This document shows positions 1 through 10,941 of a stretch of DNA of 36,097 nucleotides, one piece after another (position 1 is the stretch's first letter; each line of letters starts with the position of its first letter). The notes beneath the pieces are model-generated. The model searched no databases, was not told where the DNA came from, and saw nothing but the letters and a program-made list of their open reading frames with translations. Origin of the DNA: Nonomuraea antri (lineage in GTDB: Bacteria; Actinomycetota; Actinomycetes; Streptosporangiales; Streptosporangiaceae); contig NZ_JABCPZ010000099.1 in NCBI RefSeq assembly GCF_013283785.1, positions 1-36,097 of the forward strand, in the 5' to 3' direction. The position numbers and the translations under genes are program-made.

Positions 1-42
1 CATCCCACCCCCATACACCCCCCAACCGGATGTCGGAGCATC

Positions 43-2007
<1,965 letters not shown>

Positions 2008-2030
2008 TCCCCGGCTGACGCACCTCCGCT

Positions 2031-2070
2031 GAGGCCGGTCCCGCACCGCGGGGCCGGCCTCTCGGCTTTT
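2031..2070 (+). terminator. Rho-independent terminator after the modular chitinase
   Basis: A 14-bp stem pairs 2031-2044 with 2048-2061 with a single G:U pair and a 3-base ACC loop. It is followed by TCGGCTTTT. It starts 23 bases after the chitinase stop codon and separates that gene from the monooxygenase at 2133. Confidence 0.88.
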
Positions 2071-2132
2071 CGCCCGCGGCCCGCCTGCCATTACCCTCGA
2101 CGAGTAACGCCGCTGACGTAGGAGTCCGTTCG

Positions 2133-2465
2133 ATGATCTTCATTACCGCGAAGTTCCGCATTCTGCCGGAACACGCCGACCGCTGGCCGGAGATCGCCGC
2201 CGAGTTCACCGAGGCCACCAGGGCCGAGCCCGGCTGCCTCTGGTTCGACTGGTCGCGCAGCGTGGCGGACCCCTACGAGTACGTGCTGGTCGAGGCGTTC
2301 CGCGACGACGCGGCCGGTGCCGCGCACGTGCAGTCCGCGCACTTCAAGCAGGCCCAGCAGACCCTGCCGGCCTACCTGGCCGAGACGCCACGCATCGTGA
2401 ACGCCACCGTCCCGCAGGACGGCTGGTCGGAGCTCGGCGAGCTGGCCGTGCCCGAACGCGGCTGA
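2133..2465 (+). CDS. Antibiotic-biosynthesis-monooxygenase (ABM) fold protein, putative quinol monooxygenase (110 aa)
   Basis: This is a small single-domain protein of the dimeric ferredoxin-like ABM superfamily. The N-terminal strand MIFITAKFRILPEH, the central PGCLWFDWSRS, the EYVLVEAFRDDAA strand-helix and the AHVQSAHFKQ segment are the usual landmarks of this family (YgiN-like). Members oxidise quinols or polyketide rings without a cofactor, or act as haem or aldehyde-handling enzymes, so the substrate cannot be read from sequence. The ATG has TAGGAGT about 9 bases upstream. It lies 52 bp before release factor 3 on the same strand, so co-transcription is possible but there is no functional link. 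The length of about 100 aa is normal for the family. Confidence 0.85.
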   Translation: MIFITAKFRILPEHADRWPEIAAEFTEATRAEPGCLWFDWSRSVADPYEYVLVEAFRDDAAGAAHVQSAHFKQAQQTLPAYLAETPRIVNATVPQDGWSELGELAVPERG

Positions 2466-2517
2466 CCGTCACCCGCAGCCCCAGAGCCCCACACACCGAG
2501 ACCGGAGCGAGAAGACG

Positions 2518-4122
2518 ATGACCGACGTGGCGAGGCAGGCCGCGCGCCGCAGGACGTTCGCCGTGATCAGCCACCCCGACGCGGGTAAGTCGACGATGAC
2601 GGAGGCGCTGGCCCTGCACGCCTCGGCGATCACCCAGGCGGGGGCGGTGCACGGCAAGGCCGGCCGGCGTGGCGTGACCTCCGACTGGATGGAGATGGAG
2701 CGGGCCCGCGGCATCTCCATCACCTCGGCGGCGCTCCGCTTCGAGTACCGCGACCACGTGTTCAACCTGGTCGACACGCCCGGTCACGCCGACTTCTCCG
2801 AAGACACCTACCGGGTGCTGGCCGCGGTCGACTGCGCGGTCATGCTGATCGACGCGGCCAAGGGCATGGAGCCGCAGACCATGAAGCTGTTCGAGGTCTG
2901 CCGCCACCGCCGCATCCCGGTGATCACGTTCGTCAACAAGTGGGACCGGCCCGGCCGCGAGGCGCTGGAGCTGCTCGACGAGATCACCGAGCGCACCGGG
3001 CTGCGTCCGACGCCGGTGACCTGGCCGATCGGCCCGGGCGGCGCGTTCCACGGGGTGGTCGACCGGGCCGCCGGCGACAAGGTCATCCGCTACACCCGCA
3101 CGCCGGGCGGCGCGACCAAGGCGCAGGAGACCGAGCTGACCCACGAGCAGGCCGCCGCCGAGTTCGGCGACGACTGGACCCGCGCCCGCGACGAGTCCGA
3201 CCTGCTCGGCGCGATCGGCGCCGACCACGACCAGAAGGAGTTCGAGTCGCACCAGTCGACGCCGGTGCTGTTCGGCGCGGCGATCACCAACTTCGGCATC
3301 GGCCGGCTGCTCAACGCCATGGTCGACCTGGCGCCTGCCCCGTCGCCGCGCGAAGACGTGTCGGGCGGCGCCAGGCCGCTGGAGTCGCCGTTCTCCGGGC
3401 TGGTGTTCAAGGTGCAGGCGAACATGGACCCGGCGCACCGCGACAGGATCGCGTTCGTGCGGGTGTGCTCGGGCCGGTTCGAGCGCGGCATGGTGCTCAC
3501 CCACGCCGCCACCGGGCGGCCGTTCGCCACCAAGTACGCCCAGGCCATGTTCGGCCAGGAGCGGGCGACCGTCGACGAGGCGTTCCCCGGCGACGTGGTT
3601 GGCCTGGTCAACGCCACCGCGCTGCGTCCCGGCGACACGTTGTTCGAGGGCCCGGCGGTGACGTACCCGCCGATCCCCAGCTTCGCGCCCGAGCACTTCG
3701 CCGTGGCGCGGGTGCGCAACGCGGGCAAGTCGAAGCAGTTCCGGCGCGGCATCGACCAGCTCGACGGCGAGGGCGTCATCCAGGTGCTCCGCTCCGACCT
3801 GCGCGGCGACCAGGCGCCGGTGCTGGCGGCGGTGGGCCCGATGCAGTTCGAGGTGGTGCAGCACCGCATGGCCACCGAGTTCGGCGCGGAGATCAGCCTC
3901 GACCGGCTCGACTACTCGCTGGCCCGGCGCACCGACGCGGCCTCGGCCGAGCACCTGGTGCGCCAGCGTGGCGCCGAGGTGCTGGCCCGCAGCCACGACG
4001 GCGCGCTGCTGGCGGTCTTCAGCGACCGGTGGCGGATGCGCTCGCTCCAGTCCGATCACCCGAACCTGGTGCTCGAACCGCTGATCGCCGACACCACCGA
4101 CACCGGGGCGTCCCGCGCGTAG
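2518..4122 (+). CDS. prfC: Peptide chain release factor 3 (534 aa)
   Basis: This is a translational GTPase that recycles RF1/RF2 from the ribosome after peptide release. It acts in the cytoplasm. The G1 loop is SHPDAGKST (H19-T26), the switch I region contains RGISITSAA, G3 is DTPGH beginning at D86, and G4 is NKWD (N140-D143). The RF3-specific sequence MEMERARGISIT and the EF-G-like domains II and III follow, ending near residue 534, close to the usual RF3 length of about 530. The ATG at 2518 follows GGAG-rich leader sequence. The gene ends only 27 bp from the convergent M14 peptidase, with no obvious hairpin between them. It is not the tetracycline-resistance type of ribosomal protection protein, which is longer and has a different G-domain consensus. 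Confidence 0.96.
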   Translation: MTDVARQAARRRTFAVISHPDAGKSTMTEALALHASAITQAGAVHGKAGRRGVTSDWMEMERARGISITSAALRFEYRDHVFNLVDTPGHADFSEDTYRVLAAVDCAVMLIDAAKGMEPQTMKLFEVCRHRRIPVITFVNKWDRPGREALELLDEITERTGLRPTPVTWPIGPGGAFHGVVDRAAGDKVIRYTRTPGGATKAQETELTHEQAAAEFGDDWTRARDESDLLGAIGADHDQKEFESHQSTPVLFGAAITNFGIGRLLNAMVDLAPAPSPREDVSGGARPLESPFSGLVFKVQANMDPAHRDRIAFVRVCSGRFERGMVLTHAATGRPFATKYAQAMFGQERATVDEAFPGDVVGLVNATALRPGDTLFEGPAVTYPPIPSFAPEHFAVARVRNAGKSKQFRRGIDQLDGEGVIQVLRSDLRGDQAPVLAAVGPMQFEVVQHRMATEFGAEISLDRLDYSLARRTDAASAEHLVRQRGAEVLARSHDGALLAVFSDRWRMRSLQSDHPNLVLEPLIADTTDTGASRA

Positions 4123-4149
4123 CGGGCGAGGCGCCCCGGCGCGCCGCCG

Positions 4150-6798
4150 CTAGGGCGTGGTGACGGCCGCGCCCGTGACGGACGACGACCAGTACAACGC
4201 CCTGGCCACCTGCGGGAACAGGCCCTTGGGGTGGTTGCGGAACATCGGCTCGGTGCCGAACATCACCACGGCCGCGCCCCGCTCGTCCCTGCCGCTGATC
4301 ACCGCGGCCTGGCCCTTGGCGTCGTCCTGGCCGCCACCGCCGCCCTGCTCGGGCGGGCGGGGCCGCCAGTGGCCGGCGACCAGCGGGTCCTGCGCCGCGT
4401 ACGCCTGCTCGACCCTGACCTCCTGGCCCAGCCCGGTGAACCAGTACGGCGAGTAGACGAACGCGTGCTCGGGCGAGCCGCCGCCGACCGGACCGGTCGT
4501 GGAGGTGACCCGCACCACGCCGTTGGCGTCGGAGCGGCCGGCCACCGGGGTGGCGGTGAGCAGCCCGGCGGCGGTGTTGAAGGCCGCGCCGGTGCTGCCC
4601 CGGGTGACCACGCCGCCGGTGGCCAGGAACGCCTCCAGCGCCGCCCTGGCGGCCGGGTTGAGCGCGGCGTGGCTGAGCCCGCTGGAGACGTACAGCACGT
4701 CGGTCGCGCTCCAGTCGAAGCCGCCGTTGAGCACGGCGGTGGAGACGGGGGTGACGGCGAAGCCCAGCTCGCGCAGCGTGTACAGCTCGTCGGCGGAGAC
4801 GGCGGCGGCGATGCGCACCGGCGACAGCGGCGTGCCCGAGGTGGACCCGGCCGGGCTGTCGGCTGGGGTGCCGGCTGGGGTGGTGGCCGGGGTGAAGGCC
4901 ACGCCGTAGCGGTCGGCCACGGCCCTGGCGGCCTCGCGGGCGGCGGCCGGGACGACCGCGCCGCCGTCGGCCGCGAGCGTGACCCGCACGCCCTGGCCGA
5001 GCAGGTCGTTGACCGCCTGCACCGCCTTGGCGTCGTCGATCCGCAGCGCCAGCGGCCCGCGCTCGCGCGGCAGCGAGCCGGTCGGCGCGGCGGCCCTGAC
5101 CGGTTCCGCGCGCACGTCGAGGCGGCCCGAGGTGACGGTGTCCACGGTGGCGCCCCACAGCAGGCCGTGGCTCCAGCCGGAGATGTCGTACATGGCGTTG
5201 ACCCGGGGCGAGATGTCCGCGCCCGGCTCCAGCATCACGTTGGCCAGCCCGCGCTTGGGCTGGTGCATGTCCACCACGTACGAGCCCGCCGGGTAGACCT
5301 TGCCGTTCAGCCGGAACGCCCGCTCGGCCCGCTCCACCCGGACGTCGTTGGCGACCAGGTGGTCGACCAGGCGCGCGGCGGCGGTCGCCGAACGCTGCCC
5401 GGCGCCGGCCGGGATGACGTAGGCGCGCGGGTAGGTGGTGGTGTAGACGTCCTCGGGGCCGAAGCCGGGCACGATGCCCAGCGGCACGGTCCTGGCGGGC
5501 TCACCGGCCGCGCCCCGGCGGAAGACCTCGATCTGGTCGGCGATCAGCCGGTCGTGCCTGGCCTGGACGAAGGTGTAGGTGGCGCGGACCGCGGCGGCGG
5601 CCACGTCGGTGTTGATCGCCGAGCGGCGGCGCAGCTCCTCGGGGCTCTCACGGTCGTAGTCCGGCCGGTTGACCCGCAGCGGGATCTCCACGGTGTGCGA
5701 GGCGACCGCGCCGTGGAAGGGCGCGTACTGCGGGGTGAAGATGGGCGGCCAGTCGTCCCAGCCCTCGGCGTCGTCGCGGAAGGGGATCTGGGCCGGGCGC
5801 ACGCCGTCCTTGTCCGGGGTGTAGCCGAGCGCGTTGACGGCCGACTCCATGCCGAGCCCGTTGGCGTAGGTGTTCGTGATGAACAGGTCGTACTCGTAGT
5901 TGGCGCCGTGCGGCAGGGTGGTGGGCTCGATGAGCGTGCCGTTGACGTAGCCGTGCAGGTCGACCATGGCGACCGGCTGGGTGTCGATCATCACCTGGCG
6001 CATCGCCTTGACCTCGGGCTGCGAGGCGGTGACGAAGTCGCGGTTGAGGTCGAAGCCGGCGCCGTTGGCCCTGGTCAGGTTGACGCGGCCGTCGGGGTTG
6101 GCGGTGACGTTGAAGTACAGCCTGGTGCGCGACAGCAGGTCGGCGATCTTCGGGTCGGTGCTGGTGGCCAGCTCCTCGACGACCCGGAGCACCGCGTCGG
6201 CGCCCTCCCACTCGTTGCCGTGGATGTTGCCGTTGACGAAGACCGGCGCCTTGTACCTGGCGGCCAGCCGCTTGTCGCGGGCGGCGCGGGCGGGCTCGTT
6301 CTCGATGCGCTCGCGGATCCTGTTCTGCTCACGGGCCTCGGCGCGGCTCTCCGGCGCGGTGACGGTGACGAGGTACAGGTCGCGGCCCTGGTGCGTGCGG
6401 GCGATGATCTCCGCGCTCACCCGGTCGCTGCGCCGCTGCAGGTCGTTGAGCTTGGGCGCGATGGCGTGGTACGGCACCAGCCCGAGCTTGATGGAGGCGT
6501 CGGCCGGGTTCTCCGCCGGGACCGGGAGCCGGTTCTGCCGGGGGTAGCCGCGGTCGCGGTCGTGGAAGAAGGATTGGCGTTCGTCGGCCGGCGGGATCGC
6601 GCGCAGGGCCTGGGCCTGCTCGGGCAGTCCCGCGGCCTCCTCGTTGCGTTCGGGGCCGTTGCCGAAGTCACGTACCGGCCCGGTCGGAGTGGGCGTGGAC
6701 GGGGCAGGGGCGGGCGTGGCGGGGTCGGCGGCCGCCGCGCCCGGGGTGAGGAGCGCGGCGGCGACGGCGATGCTCAGGAGCGGGGTGGCTAAGCGCAA
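4150..6798 (-). CDS. Secreted M14-family zinc carboxypeptidase with long C-terminal extension (882 aa)
   Basis: This is an exported metallocarboxypeptidase. A signal peptide spans residues 1-24, ending in an Ala-rich AAAADP site, and is followed by a Pro/Thr/Ser linker. The M14 zinc ligands are H193 and E196 in NGNIHGNEWEG plus the later His in VDLHGY. The substrate-binding Asn-Arg pair is in FDLNRDF and the catalytic Glu in HTVEIP. The start is TTG at 6798, supported by GGGAGG just upstream. The roughly 400-residue C-terminal part after the peptidase fold is mostly Ala/Gly/Val-rich alpha/beta sequence containing LYVSSGLSHAALNPA and a GGVVTRGSTGAAF turn. It resembles the amidotransferase-like extension of other actinobacterial M14 proteins, so this may be a two-domain architecture. 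Cargo specificity is unknown. It lies 78 bp downstream of the oxidoreductase gene on the same strand and is probably transcribed on its own. Confidence 0.9.
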   Translation of the reverse strand: MRLATPLLSIAVAAALLTPGAAAADPATPAPAPSTPTPTGPVRDFGNGPERNEEAAGLPEQAQALRAIPPADERQSFFHDRDRGYPRQNRLPVPAENPADASIKLGLVPYHAIAPKLNDLQRRSDRVSAEIIARTHQGRDLYLVTVTAPESRAEAREQNRIRERIENEPARAARDKRLAARYKAPVFVNGNIHGNEWEGADAVLRVVEELATSTDPKIADLLSRTRLYFNVTANPDGRVNLTRANGAGFDLNRDFVTASQPEVKAMRQVMIDTQPVAMVDLHGYVNGTLIEPTTLPHGANYEYDLFITNTYANGLGMESAVNALGYTPDKDGVRPAQIPFRDDAEGWDDWPPIFTPQYAPFHGAVASHTVEIPLRVNRPDYDRESPEELRRRSAINTDVAAAAVRATYTFVQARHDRLIADQIEVFRRGAAGEPARTVPLGIVPGFGPEDVYTTTYPRAYVIPAGAGQRSATAAARLVDHLVANDVRVERAERAFRLNGKVYPAGSYVVDMHQPKRGLANVMLEPGADISPRVNAMYDISGWSHGLLWGATVDTVTSGRLDVRAEPVRAAAPTGSLPRERGPLALRIDDAKAVQAVNDLLGQGVRVTLAADGGAVVPAAAREAARAVADRYGVAFTPATTPAGTPADSPAGSTSGTPLSPVRIAAAVSADELYTLRELGFAVTPVSTAVLNGGFDWSATDVLYVSSGLSHAALNPAARAALEAFLATGGVVTRGSTGAAFNTAAGLLTATPVAGRSDANGVVRVTSTTGPVGGGSPEHAFVYSPYWFTGLGQEVRVEQAYAAQDPLVAGHWRPRPPEQGGGGGQDDAKGQAAVISGRDERGAAVVMFGTEPMFRNHPKGLFPQVARALYWSSSVTGAAVTTP

Positions 6799-6876
6799 GG
6801 AAACCTCCCGGTTGTGCGTTCCTCCAGGATCGTCCCTTGAGTCCCTTTCGCCAATGCCGTATCGGCGGGTTCCCCT

Positions 6877-9800
6877 CTACAGCCTCGCGGCGGCTCCGGT
6901 GAGCTTGGCCAGGGCGGTGGCCGCCCGGTCACGGTATTCGGCGACCCTGGCCAGCTTGATGTCCTCGTAGCCCCTGATCACCTCGGGCAGGGCGGCGAGT
7001 TCGGCCACGTCGTCGGCGGTGCCGGGCGTCAGGCAGGCCAGCGCGTCCCTGACGTGGCCGCGGTACTCGTGGATGAGCTCACGCTCGATCCTGCGTACCT
7101 TGGCGTAGCCGAAGACGTCGAGCGAGGTGCCGCGCAGCACGCGGGCGGCGCGCAGGGCGCGGAAGGCGACCCCGGCCGAGCGGCGCAGCTTGATCTTGCG
7201 CTTCATGCCCATGGCCCGCAGCACCGGCGGGTGCAGCAGCACGGCCACCTCGGCGTCGCTGCCGTACTCGGCCTCGCGCTTGGCCTGCTCGGCCGGGTCG
7301 AGGTGGAGCCTGGCCACCTCGTACTCGTCCTTGTAGGCCATGAGCTTGTGCAGGCCCTTGGCGTAGGCCAGGGCGATCTTCGCGCCGCCCGCGTCGCCGG
7401 CCCGCTCGGCGGCCAGCGCGGCCACCCGGCGGACGTCGTCGGCGTACCTGCGGGCGTACTCGGCGTTCTGGAAGCCGGCCAGGTCGGCCGTGCGGACCGC
7501 GACCACCTGGTCGAACGTCTGCTCGGGCGCGGGCGGGTCGAGGACGAGCTCCGGCCGCGCGACGGCGGCCCGGCCCCAGCGGAAGGCGGCCAGGTTCTTG
7601 GCCACCGCCGCGCCGTTGAGCGCGATGGCCCGCTCGATGGCGTCGGCCCCGATGGGCAGGCAGCCGTGCTGGTAGGCGGCGCCGATCAGGAGCATGTTGG
7701 CCGGCATGTGGTCGCCGAACAGCCGCTCGGACAGGCCCTGCGCGTCGAGGTAGAGGTTGCCGTCGGCGCGGGTGGCCGACTCGACGCGCTCGATCGCCTC
7801 GTCGGGTGAGCCGGGCAGGCTGACCCGGCCCGTCACCATGGCCGCGGTGGGCACCACGGCGGTGTTGACCACCGCGACGGTGTGTCCCGGCCTGGCCGCG
7901 GCCAGGTTCGAGTCGGCGGCCGAGCCGAGCAGGTCGAAGCCGATGAGCACGTCGGCGGTGCCCTTGGAGGCCCGCAGCGACCCGGTGACCGGGTTCGGCG
8001 AGACCCGCAGGTCGCTGACCACCGGCCCGCCCTTCTGGGCCAGCCCGGTCTGCTCCAGGCCCGCCGCGTACCGGCCGTCGAGGTGCGCGGCCATCTGCAG
8101 GATCTGCGAGACGGTGACCACGCCGGTGCCGCCGATGCCGGGCATCCTGACCAGCGCGTCGGCGCCGACCCTGAGCTCGGGCTCGGGCAGCTCGGCGAGC
8201 ACTTCGGCGGGCAGCTCGGGGATCGGCTTCTCCGGCCGCTTCGTGCCCGGCGTGACCAGCAGGAACGACGGGCAGTCGCCCTTGAGGCAGCTGAAGTCGG
8301 AGTTGCAGGACGGCTGGTGGATCCGGGTCTTGCGGCCGAACTCGGTCTCGACCGGGTGCACCGACAGGCAGGTCGAGACGTCGCCGCAGTCGCCGCAGCC
8401 CTCGCAGACCCGCTCGTTGACGACGACCTTCTCGGCCGGGGTGGGCAGTTTGCCGCGCTTGCGCAACCGGCGTTCCTCGGCCGCGCACCGGTCGTCGTGG
8501 AGCAGCACGGTCACGCCGTCGAGCCCGGCCAGCTCGGCCTGCACGTCGGCGAGGTCGTCGCGGTGGCGTACCGAGGCGACGGGGTCGAGCCGCACGTCGC
8601 GGTAGGTGTGCGGCTCCGGCGTGGTGATGACCACGCGGCGCACGCCCTCCACGGCCAGCAGCCTGGTCAGCGCGGGCACGTCGAGCCGCCCCTCGGCGCG
8701 CTGGCCGCCGGTCATCGCCACCGCGTCGTTGTAGAGCAGCTTGTACGTCATCGTGACCCCGGCGGCCACCGCCGCCCTGATGGCCAGCGAGCCGGAGTGG
8801 TGGAAGGTGCCGTCGCCGAGGTTCTGCACGAAGTGCCGGTCGTCGGTGAACGGCGCCAGCCCGAACCACTGCGCGCCCTCGCCGCCCATCTGGGTCAGGC
8901 CGACCTGGGTGCCGCGGTTGTCGCCGTCCAGCGCGATCATGGCGTGGCAGCCGATGCCGACGCCGACCAGCGTGCCCTCGGAGGCGCGGGTGGAGGCGTT
9001 GTGCGGGCAGCCGGAACAGAAGTACGGCGTGCGCGCGGCCAGCAGCGGCAGGCTCCTGCGCGGCCGGGGCCGCAGGTGGACGGGCGTCCTGGGCAGCCGG
9101 TCGGCGCCGATGCGGCCGGCGAGCGCGGCGGCCACGTCCTCGGCGCCGAGCGTGCCGCGCGCGGTCAGCAGCTCGCGGCCGACCACGGCCGGGGTGTGCG
9201 CGCCGCCGTAGAGCGCCTGCTTGAGCTGGCCCTCCAGGAACGGGACCTTGTCCTCGACGACGAGCACCTGGTCGAGCCCGGCCGTCATGGCGGTCAGCTC
9301 GGCGTGGTCGAGCGGGAACGGCATGCCGAGCTTGATCAGCCGCAGCCCGAGCGCGTCCATCGCGGCGTCGTCCAGGCCCAGGTCGGCCAGGGCCCGCTGG
9401 ACCACCGCGTACGTGGTGCCTGAGGCGAGCACGCCGAGCGTGGCCCGGCCCGCGTCGAACGTCACCCGGTTCAGCCCGGCCGTGCGGGCGTAGGCCCTGG
9501 CCAGGTCGAGCCTGCGGGTGAGCAGGTCGTACTCGGCCGCCAGCGAGGCGGGGCCGATCAGCGTGGGCACCGGGCGCTCGGCGGGCGCGGGCACGGGGAT
9601 GCCGGCGGCCAGGGAGCCGACCTCCACGGTGGCGGACGCGTCGGCGATGTCGGCGACGATCTTCAGGCCCGCCCACAGGCCACTGGCCCGGGACAGCGCC
9701 ACCGCGTGCAGCCCGAACTCGATGATCTCGGCCACCGAGCCTGGCGCGAGCAGCGGCATCGACAGGCTCTGCGCCATCGGCTCGCACGAGCTGGGCACGG

Positions 9801-10254
9801 TCGAGGACTTGCTGCCCGGGTCGTCGCCGATCCAGGCCACCGCGCCGCCCAGCGCGGCGGTGCCGGCCATGTTGGCGTGCCTGATCGCGTCGGCGGCCCG
9901 GTCGAGGCCGGGGTTCTTGCCGTACCAGAAGCCGGTGACGCCGTCGTGGCGGCGGCCGGGCACCTGGCCGAGCAGCTGGGTGCCGGCCACGGCGGTGGCG
10001 GCCAGCTCCTCGTTGAGCCCGGCGCGGAACACCACCCCGGCCGGGTCGAGGAAGCGGGCGGCGCGGCCCATCTCCAGGTCCACCCCGCCCAGCGGGGAAC
10101 CCTGGTAGCCGGAGACGAACACGCGGGTGTTCAGACCGCGCGAGTCGTCCAGGCGGCGCTGTTCCAGGGTCAGTCTGACCAGCGCCTGGATACCTGACAT
10201 CAGCACGCGGCCGTCGTGGGCCGTGTACTTGTCGTCGAGCGTCACCGTGCTCAC
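6877..10254 (-). CDS. Indolepyruvate ferredoxin oxidoreductase, fused alpha-beta type (1125 aa)
   Basis: This cytoplasmic enzyme would oxidatively decarboxylate aryl- or branched-chain 2-oxoacids to acyl-CoA, with thiamine diphosphate and Fe-S clusters, using ferredoxin. The N-terminal pyrimidine-binding domain has SGYQGSPLGGVD. A Cys pair lies in YFCSGCPHN, and the ThDP region has GGEGAQWFGL and LLYNDAVAMTGGQ. A ferredoxin-like cluster region begins at C617 (CEGCGDCGD) and includes further Cys residues in CNSDFSCLKGDC. The C-terminal part is the gamma-type domain (MPGIGGTGVVTV). I chose GTG at 10254 because GAGAGGAGA lies directly upstream and the open frame before it (to 10317) overlaps the promoter region. 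The length matches the fused family of about 1100-1180 aa. The divergent Lrp/AsnC gene suggests amino-acid-responsive control and a role in catabolism of Trp/Phe/Tyr or branched-chain amino acids (inference). Confidence 0.93.
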   Translation of the reverse strand: MSTVTLDDKYTAHDGRVLMSGIQALVRLTLEQRRLDDSRGLNTRVFVSGYQGSPLGGVDLEMGRAARFLDPAGVVFRAGLNEELAATAVAGTQLLGQVPGRRHDGVTGFWYGKNPGLDRAADAIRHANMAGTAALGGAVAWIGDDPGSKSSTVPSSCEPMAQSLSMPLLAPGSVAEIIEFGLHAVALSRASGLWAGLKIVADIADASATVEVGSLAAGIPVPAPAERPVPTLIGPASLAAEYDLLTRRLDLARAYARTAGLNRVTFDAGRATLGVLASGTTYAVVQRALADLGLDDAAMDALGLRLIKLGMPFPLDHAELTAMTAGLDQVLVVEDKVPFLEGQLKQALYGGAHTPAVVGRELLTARGTLGAEDVAAALAGRIGADRLPRTPVHLRPRPRRSLPLLAARTPYFCSGCPHNASTRASEGTLVGVGIGCHAMIALDGDNRGTQVGLTQMGGEGAQWFGLAPFTDDRHFVQNLGDGTFHHSGSLAIRAAVAAGVTMTYKLLYNDAVAMTGGQRAEGRLDVPALTRLLAVEGVRRVVITTPEPHTYRDVRLDPVASVRHRDDLADVQAELAGLDGVTVLLHDDRCAAEERRLRKRGKLPTPAEKVVVNERVCEGCGDCGDVSTCLSVHPVETEFGRKTRIHQPSCNSDFSCLKGDCPSFLLVTPGTKRPEKPIPELPAEVLAELPEPELRVGADALVRMPGIGGTGVVTVSQILQMAAHLDGRYAAGLEQTGLAQKGGPVVSDLRVSPNPVTGSLRASKGTADVLIGFDLLGSAADSNLAAARPGHTVAVVNTAVVPTAAMVTGRVSLPGSPDEAIERVESATRADGNLYLDAQGLSERLFGDHMPANMLLIGAAYQHGCLPIGADAIERAIALNGAAVAKNLAAFRWGRAAVARPELVLDPPAPEQTFDQVVAVRTADLAGFQNAEYARRYADDVRRVAALAAERAGDAGGAKIALAYAKGLHKLMAYKDEYEVARLHLDPAEQAKREAEYGSDAEVAVLLHPPVLRAMGMKRKIKLRRSAGVAFRALRAARVLRGTSLDVFGYAKVRRIERELIHEYRGHVRDALACLTPGTADDVAELAALPEVIRGYEDIKLARVAEYRDRAATALAKLTGAAARL

Positions 10255-10406
10255 GCGCGCTCTCCTCTCTGGTTGTGACCAGGACAACAGTGCCACGAAG
10301 TGGTGCGCAAGTATCACCCGAAATATCCGGTCAAAGACGCAAAGAGTTTGCGCGTTACGATGGATTCGGCGTGGTAGTTTGCGCCCCTCACCCCGAGGAG
10401 CCTCTC
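10255..10406. promoter_or_regulatory. Divergent promoter region with Lrp-type palindrome
   Basis: This 152-bp region separates the oxidoreductase (minus) from the Lrp gene (plus). At 10338-10352 lies a perfect inverted repeat, CGCAAA-GAG-TTTGCG, and a related TGCGCA sits at 10304-10309, about 35 bp away. Paired, spaced, A/T-cored palindromes between an Lrp-family gene and its divergent neighbour are typical operators for this family. GAGGAG at 10395-10400 is the Lrp gene's ribosome binding site. Confidence 0.6.
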
Positions 10407-10877
10407 ATGATCGACGTCGACGACCTCGACCACCAGTTGCTGCGCCTGCTGCGCGAGGACGGCCGCCGCACCTTCTCCGACATGGCCGCCCAGGTCGGCC
10501 TGTCGGTGGCGGCGGTCAAGCGGCGTGTCGACCGGCTGCAGGAGGTCGGCGTGATCACCGGCTTCACCGTCCAGATCGACCACGCCAAGCTGGGCTGGGG
10601 CATCGAGGCGTTCACCGAGGTGCGGTACGCGGGCGCCACGCCGGTCAGCGAGATCGTCCGCACCGCCACCGGGCTGCCCGAGGTGCAGGCGGTCTTCACC
10701 ATCGCCGGCGACCCCGACGCGCTGATCCACGTCCGGGTGCGCGACATCGACCACCTGCAGCAGGTCATCGACAGCCTGCGGCGCACCGGCAGCGTCACCG
10801 GCACCAAGACGCTGATGGTGCTCGGCTCCTGGACCCGCGACGGCTGGGACGCCCCACGCACCCTGCGCCGTCCCTAG
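10407..10877 (+). CDS. Lrp/AsnC family transcriptional regulator (156 aa)
   Basis: This is a DNA-binding regulator, usually octameric, that senses an amino acid. The N-terminal winged HTH starts DVDDLDHQLLRLLREDGRR and continues with the recognition region SVAAVKRRVDRL and VGVITGF. Residues about 66-145 form the RAM ligand domain (TEVRYAGATPVSEI, then VFTIAGDPDALIHVRVRD). The chosen ATG at 10407 has GAGGAG 7 bases upstream; the longer open frame back to 10275 adds unrelated sequence and has no such site. The size fits the family (about 150-165 aa). It is divergent from the indolepyruvate oxidoreductase, with a 15-bp palindrome between them, so it most likely controls that gene and itself. The ligand is unknown; an aromatic or branched-chain amino acid is the natural guess. 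Confidence 0.95.
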   Translation: MIDVDDLDHQLLRLLREDGRRTFSDMAAQVGLSVAAVKRRVDRLQEVGVITGFTVQIDHAKLGWGIEAFTEVRYAGATPVSEIVRTATGLPEVQAVFTIAGDPDALIHVRVRDIDHLQQVIDSLRRTGSVTGTKTLMVLGSWTRDGWDAPRTLRRP

Positions 10878-10941
10878 CCCGGGGGGCGATACCTTCGCGG
10901 GAATTGCCGCACCCAGCCCCCGGCCAGCACGATCGCTTGCC

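Noticed and set aside
4231..6792. 853-aa open frame antisense to the M14 peptidase
   Set aside because: Same GC-driven artefact; composed of Gly/Val/Arg/Asp runs with no motif, opposite a peptidase with all catalytic residues.
10255..10317. Longer N-terminus for the indolepyruvate oxidoreductase (start at 10317)
   Set aside because: The extra 21 residues are unlike the family N-terminus, and a strong ribosome binding site precedes GTG 10254.
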